Shown in pieces: positions 6,680-11,740 of a stretch of DNA of 11,740 nucleotides (position 1 is its first letter; every line of letters begins with the position of its first letter). The position numbers and the translations under genes are program-made. The notes under the pieces were generated by a model that was given only the letters and a program-made list of their open reading frames with translations, was not told the DNA's origin and did not search any database. The stretch lies in assembly GCA_045106935.1 (NCBI GenBank), contig JBGCFN010000020.1, positions 1 through 11,740 of the forward strand. Direction: 5' to 3'. The stretch is from UBA1858 sp045106935 (GTDB lineage: Bacteria > Pseudomonadota > Gammaproteobacteria > UBA4575).

Positions 6680-7415
6680 ACTGATATTCTTCTGAGGTGG
6701 GAAATTCATTTTGCAATAAATTGAAGTAACTCACTTCTACTTCTTTATCTCTCATCAGGCGTCCAATCTCAATCCCTAACTTGAGTGTTTGCGGTGTATG
6801 TCCCGCAAATTGAGAATACGCATGTAAACGTTCAAGCGCAGGAATTCCTCGACCTTTATTTAAGTTGATCTGCGCTAATTGAAATAACGCAACTGAATTG
6901 TCTTCTTTAAAATCTAACGCGGTTTTGAAATATTTTTCAGCTTGATCAATATCGGGTGCGCGTAATGCGCATAAGCCTGCATTGGTGTAAGCAATTTCTG
7001 GATTTGGATTGCTTGAATGAGTGCCGGCACGCAGAAATTTTTCTTCAGCTTGTTGTGTGTTGCCATAATCGCATAGAAAACTTCCATAATTATTCAGTGT
7101 GGAGGCATCATTGCGTGCTTGGGAGAGTGCTTTTTCAAAATGTTTCACAGCTAACTCGGGTTGTTGGCTTTTGCCATAAATCAATCCAGCGATATTATTT
7201 GCATCAACACTATTTGGGTTGATAGCTAACGCTTGGTTAATTGTCTGCTGTGCTTGGGGGAGTGCTCCGCGTTGTGCGTATACAAGACTATTGGTGACAA
7301 GTGCATTAATATCAGGAGCAGGTTCAGAAGGTGTCGGTTCGCTTGGCTGAGTCGCACAGGCGCTAAGAAAGCTAAGCAAACATAAAACAGTAAAAATTCT
7401 TATTTGATTAATCAC
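6657..7415 (-). CDS. pilF: Type IV pilus biogenesis/stability lipoprotein, PilF/PilW type (TPR)
   Basis: Outer-membrane TPR lipoprotein of the PilF/PilW family, the pilotin that helps localise and assemble the PilQ secretin. It has 252 residues, the length I recall for P. aeruginosa PilF. The signal peptide ends in lipobox LSAC with the lipidated cysteine at 20. A Pro/Ser/Glu-rich linker follows (21-35), then a run of TPR units from about 38 to 180, including the family-typical NNYGSFLCDYG and YTNAGLCALR segments, and a less regular C-terminal part ending SEEYQWA. The start is GTG 7415; no in-frame ATG precedes the signal peptide, and there is no clear ribosome binding site. The usual home of pilF is between rlmN and rodZ/ispG, so its position here, antisense between aspS and nudB, is unusual. 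A general TPR lipoprotein role remains possible. Confidence 0.82.
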   Translation of the reverse strand: MINQIRIFTVLCLLSFLSACATQPSEPTPSEPAPDINALVTNSLVYAQRGALPQAQQTINQALAINPNSVDANNIAGLIYGKSQQPELAVKHFEKALSQARNDASTLNNYGSFLCDYGNTQQAEEKFLRAGTHSSNPNPEIAYTNAGLCALRAPDIDQAEKYFKTALDFKEDNSVALFQLAQINLNKGRGIPALERLHAYSQFAGHTPQTLKLGIEIGRLMRDKEVEVSYFNLLQNEFPTSEEYQWAIATLQ

Positions 7416-7432
7416 GATAAATTAAACTGGAC

Positions 7433-7438
7433 ATTATA
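7433..7438 (-). promoter_or_regulatory. Candidate -10 for the pilF-type gene
   Basis: The minus strand has a perfect TATAAT, but no convincing -35 at 16-18 nt. The predicted transcript start near 7426 would leave a leader of only about 11 nt before GTG 7415, which fits the missing ribosome binding site. Confidence 0.35.
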
Positions 7439-7503
7439 AATATATGCTTCAATGTATCACTTATCAGGTGAAAGCATAATAGCATTAGCGACAGACCCTA
7501 AAG

Positions 7504-7959
7504 ATGGACAATAAAAATAAATACAAACGCCCAGAATCTGTATTGGTGGTCATTTACAGTAAAACTGGCCACGTGCTTATGATGCAGCGTGTCTTTCCTG
7601 AAGAATTTTGGCAGTCCGTAACAGGCAGTCTGGAGTGGGGCGAGAATGCTGAACAAGCAGCTATTCGAGAACTGAAAGAAGAGACGGGTTTAGAGGCCGA
7701 TGGCCTGATTAATTGTCATTTTTCCCAACAGTTCGAAATTTACTCAATTTGGCGTGAGCGTTATGAGCCTGGTGTGATGCATAACCAAGAACATGTATTT
7801 TTAATGCCACTGGAACGCTGTGAAGAAATTCAATTTGATCCTCGTGAGCATAGTGAGGTGAAGTGGGTCTCTCGAGAAGAGGCGATCCAAATGGCAACAT
7901 CACACACCAATTGCGAAGCAATATTGCGTTGGGTGCCTGAACAAGGTTCTGAGCTTTAA
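7504..7959 (+). CDS. nudB: Dihydroneopterin triphosphate diphosphatase (Nudix hydrolase)
   Basis: Nudix enzyme that removes pyrophosphate from dihydroneopterin triphosphate, the second step of folate synthesis; also described as a dATP pyrophosphohydrolase. It has 151 residues, close to E. coli NudB. The full Nudix box is present: G41, E47 and RELKEETGL at 55-63, matching GX5EX7REUXEEXGU. Features shared with NudB beyond the box are YKRPESVLVVIY (7-18), FWQSVTGSLE (35-44), FEIYSIWRERYEPGV (in the middle), and VKWVSREEA near the C-terminus. These favour NudB over general mutator Nudix proteins. Start ATG 7504 has only a weak ribosome binding site (CTAAAG directly upstream), and a promoter is not clear; CATAAT at 7475-7480 is a weak candidate -10. 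It is divergent from the pilF-type gene and 61 nt before yebC. Confidence 0.9.
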   Translation: MDNKNKYKRPESVLVVIYSKTGHVLMMQRVFPEEFWQSVTGSLEWGENAEQAAIRELKEETGLEADGLINCHFSQQFEIYSIWRERYEPGVMHNQEHVFLMPLERCEEIQFDPREHSEVKWVSREEAIQMATSHTNCEAILRWVPEQGSEL

Positions 7960-8020
7960 TCTAGTTAGAAACATTCTCAGCAGATGCTAAACTAACGCCT
8001 TTTATTTAGACGAGAGGATC

Positions 8021-8767
8021 ATGGCGGGACATAGTAAATGGGCAAATATCCAACACCGTAAAAAGGCCCAAGACTCCAAACGCGGTAAAGTTTTTACAAA
8101 ATTAATTCGTGAAATCACTGTCGCTGCGCGCATGGGCGGCTCGGACCTCGCGGCCAATCCTCGATTAAGAATTGCCGTCGATAAAGGGCTGGGCGCCAAT
8201 ATGACGAAAGACACCATCGATCGCGCCGTCAAGCGTGGCGCGGGTGAGCTTGAAGGCATGGAATATGAGGAAATCCAATATGAGGGTTATGGTGCAGGTG
8301 GAACGGCAGTATTGGTCGATTGCCTAACCGATAATCGTAATCGCACGGTGGCAGAAGTCCGTCATGCCTTTTCAAAGCATGGTGGGAATATGGGCACCAG
8401 TGGTTCAGTCGCCTATTTATTTTCTAAGCAAGGCGTGATTAGTTTTGAAGCCGGTGTGGATGAAGATCGCCTGATGGAAGTTGCACTTGAGTCTGGTGGT
8501 GAAGATATCGTTAATAACGAAGATGGCTCAATTGATGTCATTTGCCAGCCTGAAGAGTTCGTTGGCTTGAAAGAAGCCTTAGCGGCGGCAGAATTGGAAG
8601 CGAGTTTTTCTGAGGTCTCAATGCGTGCCGGTACAATGGCTGAAGTGAGCGATAAAGATGCAGAAAAGATTATTCGTTTAATTGATGTATTAGAAGAATT
8701 AGATGACGTGCAAAATGTTTACTCAAATGCAGATTTCCCTGAGTCTGTATTGGAGAATTTAAGTTAA
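8021..8767 (+). CDS. yebC: YebC/PmpR (TACO1) family protein
   Basis: Full-length member of the YebC/PmpR family, 248 residues against about 246 in E. coli. The invariant N-terminus MAGHSKWANIQHRKKAQD is intact, followed by RGKVFTKLIREI, NPRLRIAVDKG, the YEGYGAGGTAVLVDCLTDNRNRT segment (about 87-109) and the HGGNMGTSGSVAYLF block. The C-terminal half has the acidic domain 2/3 region. The family was long annotated as transcriptional regulators; the mitochondrial relative TACO1 and recent bacterial work point to a ribosome-associated role at proline-rich stalls, so the function here is best left as YebC family. The ribosome binding site GAGAGGA (8012-8018) lies 2-3 nt from ATG, unusually close, but the conserved N-terminus fixes the start. 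It stands 13 nt before ruvC, as in many gammaproteobacteria. Confidence 0.95.
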   Translation: MAGHSKWANIQHRKKAQDSKRGKVFTKLIREITVAARMGGSDLAANPRLRIAVDKGLGANMTKDTIDRAVKRGAGELEGMEYEEIQYEGYGAGGTAVLVDCLTDNRNRTVAEVRHAFSKHGGNMGTSGSVAYLFSKQGVISFEAGVDEDRLMEVALESGGEDIVNNEDGSIDVICQPEEFVGLKEALAAAELEASFSEVSMRAGTMAEVSDKDAEKIIRLIDVLEELDDVQNVYSNADFPESVLENLS

Positions 8768-8780
8768 TACTAATCAATCA

Positions 8781-9284
8781 ATGGTGCGTATCCTGGGTAT
8801 TGATCCTGGATCAGTGAAAACAGGCTACGGAATTATCGAAAGTAACGGTCAACAAAGTCGTTATGTGCACAGTGGCTTTTTAAAGCTGCCCACGGATAGT
8901 TTAGCGAGTAAGTTAGGCGAAATTTTTTCTCGCTTATCCAGTGTGATTGCAGAATATCAGCCTGAGCACATGGCCATCGAGCAAGTTTTCTTATCAAAGA
9001 ATGCAGCCTCTGCATTAAAGCTTGGTCAAGCACGTGGGGCGGCGATGACTGCAGGCGTGCATGCCAACTTAGAAATTTATGAATACAGTGCGAAAGCAGT
9101 TAAGCAATCGACGGTGGGTTATGGTGCCGCCTCTAAAGATCAAATCCAACATATGATTTTGCGATTGCTAAATATTCGTCAGGTGTTACAGGAAGATGAA
9201 GCGGATTCATTGGCGGTTGCACTTTGTCATGCGCATACCGGGCTTTCTCCTCAGTATCAAAATGCAATGAAGGCGACAAAATAA
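8781..9284 (+). CDS. ruvC: Crossover junction endodeoxyribonuclease RuvC
   Basis: Holliday-junction resolvase that cuts the four-way junction symmetrically as a dimer, working with RuvAB in recombinational repair. It has 167 residues (E. coli has 173). The RNase H-like fold carries all four catalytic acids: D8 (LGIDPG), E67 (MAIEQVF), and D139 and D142 (EDEADSLAVALCHA). The stretch SKNAASALKLGQARGAA (72-88) and the basic VKQSTVGYGAASKDQI loop (107-122) are also typical. The start is ATG 8781 with no clear ribosome binding site; translation probably relies on coupling to yebC, 13 nt upstream. The next codon, GTG, is an alternative start one residue shorter. The ruvA ATG directly follows its stop codon. 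Confidence 0.97.
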   Translation: MVRILGIDPGSVKTGYGIIESNGQQSRYVHSGFLKLPTDSLASKLGEIFSRLSSVIAEYQPEHMAIEQVFLSKNAASALKLGQARGAAMTAGVHANLEIYEYSAKAVKQSTVGYGAASKDQIQHMILRLLNIRQVLQEDEADSLAVALCHAHTGLSPQYQNAMKATK

Positions 9285-9887
9285 ATGATCGGACGTTTAC
9301 AAGGCCAGCTCGTTTATAAGCAACCACCTAGTTTAATGATTGATGTGAATGGTGTGGGATATGAAATAGATGCGCCCATGTCTACGTTTTATCAATTGCC
9401 TGAATGTGGCGAGCAAGTCATTTTGCATATACATATGATTGTTCGAGAAGATGCACAGATGCTTTATGGCTTTCACGACCTGGCAGATCGACGTCTTTTT
9501 CGTACCCTGTTGAAGGTAAATGGTGTCGGTGCAAAGATGGCGTTAACCATCTTGTCAGGTATGGATGCTAAAGGGTTTAGACATTGTATTCAGTTCGGGG
9601 ATACAGATTCACTGGTTCGCCTGCCAGGTGTGGGTAAGAAAACAGCGGAACGTTTAGTAGTGGAATTGCGAGACCGATTAGATAATGATGAAAATGCTGC
9701 AGTGTTAAGCAGCGCAGATGTGAGTGTTAATACCGTGCGTAATCATATCGACGAAGCTATTTCAGCCTTGACTGCGTTGGGCTACAAGGGCCCTGAAGCA
9801 ATGCGTATGGTTAAAAACGTGCAAGACGAAACTTCTTCTTGTGAAGATTTAATTCGTTTGGCTTTAAAGACAAGCTTAAGTAATTAA
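9285..9887 (+). CDS. ruvA: Holliday junction branch migration protein RuvA
   Basis: DNA-binding subunit of the RuvAB branch-migration motor; tetramers hold the Holliday junction and load RuvB rings. It has 200 residues (E. coli 203). Domain I (1-about 64) is an OB fold carrying the acidic pin residues E55 and D56, at the same numbers as in E. coli. Domain II has two helix-hairpin-helix motifs, LLKVNGVGAKMA (75-86) and LVRLPGVGKKTAERL (110-124). Domain III (about 153-200) is the RuvB-contacting three-helix module, with EAISALTALGYKGPEA. The ATG directly follows the ruvC TAA, with zero spacing, and a weak GAAGG lies 11 nt upstream inside ruvC, indicating translational coupling. I see no LexA-type operator before it. 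Confidence 0.97.
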   Translation: MIGRLQGQLVYKQPPSLMIDVNGVGYEIDAPMSTFYQLPECGEQVILHIHMIVREDAQMLYGFHDLADRRLFRTLLKVNGVGAKMALTILSGMDAKGFRHCIQFGDTDSLVRLPGVGKKTAERLVVELRDRLDNDENAAVLSSADVSVNTVRNHIDEAISALTALGYKGPEAMRMVKNVQDETSSCEDLIRLALKTSLSN

Positions 9888-9899
9888 GACGAATAGATA

Positions 9900-10967
9900 A
9901 TGACGACTGAGCGAATAATAGAAGCTGATAGTCTTGGAAATGAAGATGTTGCGTTGGATCGCGCGATTCGTCCTAAGACATTATCTGATTACACCGGGCA
10001 AGAAAAAGTGTGCGAGCAGATGGAAATATTCATCGAGGCCGCGCGTGAACGTAAAGAAGCATTAGATCATGTGCTGATATTTGGGCCGCCCGGATTAGGC
10101 AAAACCACGTTGTCGCATATTATTGCGAATGAATTGTCTGTCAGCATGCGACAAACATCGGGTCCGGTATTAGAAAAAGCAGGTGATCTGGCCGCCATCC
10201 TCACAAACTTAGAAGAACATGATGTGTTATTTGTGGATGAGATACATCGTCTCAGTCCAGTCGTCGAAGAAATTTTGTACCCTGCCTTAGAGGATTTTCA
10301 ACTTGATATTGTCATTGGTGAAGGTCCCAGCGCCCGATCAATAAAATTAGATCTACCGCCATTCACATTAGTAGGAGCAACCACGCGTGCTGGATTATTA
10401 ACGTCTCCTTTGCGAGATCGTTTTGGTATTGTTCAACGCTTAGAGTTTTATACCAATGAAGAGCTGGGCTCAATTGTGACGCGATCTGCTGGCATATTGA
10501 ATGTTGAGCTTGATCCTGAAGGCGCGATAGAAATTGCCAAGCGCTCACGAGGAACGCCGCGTATTGCTAATCGCTTGTTAAGAAGAGTGCGTGACTATGC
10601 ACAAGTAAAATCTAATGGGGTGATTACCAAAGACATTGCCGATAAAGCGTTAGACATGTTGAGTGTTGACCATAATGGCTTTGACCAGATGGATCGACGT
10701 GTATTGCTGGCAGTGATAGAAAAGTTTGATGGGGGCCCAGTCGGGCTTGATAGTCTGTCGGCTGCCGTGGGAGAAGAACGCGGAACGATTGAAGATGTGA
10801 TTGAACCGTTTTTGATTTTGAATGGGTTTTTAATGCGAACACCGCGAGGCCGAGTAGCGACAATGAACTGTTATCGTCATTTTGGTTTACGTGTACCCAA
10901 GCAATTAGAACAAGTGCAAGTTGAAGCGGATATGTTCGCAAGTGAGCCAGCCACCCAGGATGATTAA
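9900..10967 (+). CDS. ruvB: Holliday junction branch migration ATPase RuvB
   Basis: AAA+ ATPase forming the hexameric rings that drive branch migration with RuvA. It has 355 residues (336 in E. coli, about 350 in pseudomonads). Walker A is GPPGLGKTT (62-70), Walker B is VLFVDE (109-114), the sensor 1 region is GATTRAG (159-165), the arginine finger is R174 in LRDRFG, and sensor 2 is R221 in RGTPRIANRLLRRVRD. The C-terminal winged-helix DNA-binding domain includes GEERGTIEDVIEPFL and the TPRGRVAT wing (314-321). The N-terminus has an extra acidic segment before LDRAIRPKTLSDYTGQ, as in longer family members. It starts 12 nt after ruvA with a weak ribosome binding site; ybgC follows after 3 nt. 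Confidence 0.97.
   Translation: MTTERIIEADSLGNEDVALDRAIRPKTLSDYTGQEKVCEQMEIFIEAARERKEALDHVLIFGPPGLGKTTLSHIIANELSVSMRQTSGPVLEKAGDLAAILTNLEEHDVLFVDEIHRLSPVVEEILYPALEDFQLDIVIGEGPSARSIKLDLPPFTLVGATTRAGLLTSPLRDRFGIVQRLEFYTNEELGSIVTRSAGILNVELDPEGAIEIAKRSRGTPRIANRLLRRVRDYAQVKSNGVITKDIADKALDMLSVDHNGFDQMDRRVLLAVIEKFDGGPVGLDSLSAAVGEERGTIEDVIEPFLILNGFLMRTPRGRVATMNCYRHFGLRVPKQLEQVQVEADMFASEPATQDD
10957..10960 (+). promoter_or_regulatory. Shine-Dalgarno supporting a TTG start for ybgC
   Basis: AGGA, near the end of ruvB, lies 10 nt before TTG 10971. An in-frame TAA at 10965-10967 (also the ruvB stop) rules out any earlier start, so this site and the TTG together define ybgC initiation. Confidence 0.55.
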
Positions 10968-10970
10968 ACA

Positions 10971-11387
10971 TTGAAGCCGTTTTTATGGCCAGTGCGAGTT
11001 TATTATGAAGATACCGATGCTGGCGGTGTCGTGTTTTATGCCAACTACCTTAGATTTTTAGAGCGAGCCAGAACCGAGTGGCTACGTTCTCATGGATTTG
11101 AACAAGACGAGCTACGGACTGATTATGGTATTGTATTTGCCGTGAGAGCAGTCGATATTAAATATTTAAAGCCCGCTCGATTTAATGAGCAATTAACTGT
11201 TTCTGTCGAAAAAATTCAACTTAAACAGGCAAGTATGGCAATGCAGCAGTCAGTTTCTAAAATAGATGCAGATAAAAACGAATTAATTGTAAAAGCCACT
11301 GTCAATGTAGTGTGTTTACACAGCGAAAAATTTTCTCCGAGCCCAATTCCTAAACCAATATTTGAAGAAATAAAAGCATGCATGTAG
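10971..11387 (+). CDS. ybgC: Tol-Pal system-associated acyl-CoA thioesterase YbgC
   Basis: Hot-dog fold thioesterase (4HBT family) encoded at the head of tol-pal clusters; E. coli YbgC hydrolyses short-chain acyl-CoA and has been linked to phospholipid synthesis enzymes. It has 138 residues (E. coli 134). The N-terminal WPVRVYYEDTDAGGVVFYAN (6-25) holds the catalytic aspartate region (D14/D16), followed by YLRFLERARTEWLRSHG, which is the family signature. The start is TTG 10971: the first possible codon after an in-frame stop, supported by AGGA 10 nt upstream, and it yields an N-terminus that matches homologues. The gap to ruvB is 3 nt and the end overlaps tolQ by 10 nt, so it is probably cotranscribed with both. 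Confidence 0.93.
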   Translation: MKPFLWPVRVYYEDTDAGGVVFYANYLRFLERARTEWLRSHGFEQDELRTDYGIVFAVRAVDIKYLKPARFNEQLTVSVEKIQLKQASMAMQQSVSKIDADKNELIVKATVNVVCLHSEKFSPSPIPKPIFEEIKACM

Positions 11388-11740
11388 ATATGAGTATTTA
11401 TCGGCTAATCGCCGATGCGAGTTTATTAGTCCAGGTCGTCATGATTATCCTAGTGTTTGCGTCTGTCATTTCATGGACAATGATTTTCAGTAAAGCGCGT
11501 GTGTTAAAGATGGCAACTAAAGAAGCGAATGCGTTTGAAGATCGCTTTTGGTCAGGGGCTGATTTGCCTTCTCTCTATGAAAAGGTAGGGTCTAAACGGA
11601 ATATCTCAGGCATGGAGCGAATCTTTGTTGCTGGGTTTAAAGAATATATTCGCTTACATAAAACACGCAAGGTATCCGCATTATCCATCAGCGATACTTC
11701 ATTAAGATCAATGAAAGTTGCGCTCTCAAGAGAAATTGAT
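11378..11740 (+). CDS. tolQ: Tol-Pal system proton channel subunit TolQ, partial (C-terminus beyond right edge)
   Basis: Inner-membrane subunit of the TolQ-TolR proton-driven motor that energises Tol-Pal during envelope constriction. 121 codons are visible of about 230. The first transmembrane helix lies at about residues 16-37 (LLVQVVMIILVFASVISWTMIF). It is followed by the cytoplasmic segment typical of TolQ: EANAFEDRFWSG, a Lys/Arg-rich turn, MERIFVAGFKEYIRLHK, and SLRSMKVALSREID at the edge. The start ATG 11378 gives MHVDMSIYRLI, which lines up with the E. coli N-terminus (MTDMNILDLF) and overlaps ybgC by 10 nt; ATG 11390 (MSIYRLI) is an alternative four codons in. Neither has a strong ribosome binding site. 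tolR, tolA, tolB and pal are expected beyond the right edge. Confidence 0.94.
   Translation, partial: MHVDMSIYRLIADASLLVQVVMIILVFASVISWTMIFSKARVLKMATKEANAFEDRFWSGADLPSLYEKVGSKRNISGMERIFVAGFKEYIRLHKTRKVSALSISDTSLRSMKVALSREID

Noticed and set aside
7964..8007. Terminator between nudB and yebC (GTTAG/CTAAC followed by a T-rich run)
   Set aside because: The stem has only 5 bp, with a long loop whose inner AGCA/TGCT pairing leaves too small a loop; not convincing.
10960..10974. ATG overlapping the ruvB stop as a ybgC start
   Set aside because: It is in another frame and meets a stop after four codons (MIKH).
11382..11387. ATG at 11382 as the tolQ start
   Set aside because: It is followed directly by TAG, the ybgC stop; the in-frame tolQ starts are 11378 and 11390.
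1..11740. Mobile element, defence system, CRISPR array or RNA gene
   Set aside because: Nearly all of the window is conserved housekeeping genes in a familiar order; no transposase, phage, spacer-repeat array or tRNA-like structure was seen.

Overview
The window looks like a chromosomal housekeeping segment of a gammaproteobacterium. The pattern fmdB-family / DUF502 / aspS, then nudB / yebC / ruvC / ruvA / ruvB / ybgC / tolQ, is a familiar gammaproteobacterial order. The AspRS, PilF-type and Nudix proteins resemble Pseudomonas-like versions more than enterobacterial ones by eye. Base composition is AT-leaning, so a Legionella/Coxiella-like or other non-enteric lineage is possible, but genus cannot be fixed from this sequence. 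I see no mobile elements, CRISPR arrays, tRNA or rRNA genes, and no pseudogenes.

Layout. 1-1668 (minus strand): the 5' 341 codons of sucC (C-terminal end off the left edge), preceded by an NlpC/P60 lipoprotein of the MepS/Spr type. 1829-3142 (plus): rlmD, divergent from the lipoprotein gene across a short AT-rich region. 3146-3553 (minus): a small exported protein of unknown function, convergent with rlmD and ending only 3 bp from it. 3554-3847: the longest gene-free stretch (294 bp), with an extended -10 promoter for the small exported protein at one end and a good sigma70-type promoter for the fmdB cluster at the other; nothing convincing lies between them. 3848-6645 (plus): FmdB-family zinc ribbon, DUF502 membrane protein and aspS. 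6657-7415 (minus): a PilF-type TPR lipoprotein, convergent with aspS. 7504-11740 (plus): nudB, yebC, ruvC, ruvA, ruvB, ybgC and the 5' half of tolQ. From yebC onward the genes are tightly packed, with gaps of 13, 0, 12 and 3 nt and then a 10-nt overlap.

How the genes fit together: sucC belongs to the TCA cycle. rlmD (23S rRNA m5U), aspS (Asp-tRNA, probably also Asp-tRNA(Asn)) and yebC serve translation. ruvC-ruvA-ruvB encode a complete Holliday-junction branch-migration and resolution machine. ybgC-tolQ opens the Tol-Pal envelope cluster. The MepS-like peptidase and PilF-type pilotin act in the envelope. nudB acts in folate synthesis.

I found no convincing undescribed system. The items most worth a second look are the uncharacterised small exported protein, the stand-alone pilF-type gene, the non-discriminating signature of AspRS, and several start-codon questions (GTG for sucC and pilF, TTG for ybgC, and a likely mis-set start for the DUF502 gene).
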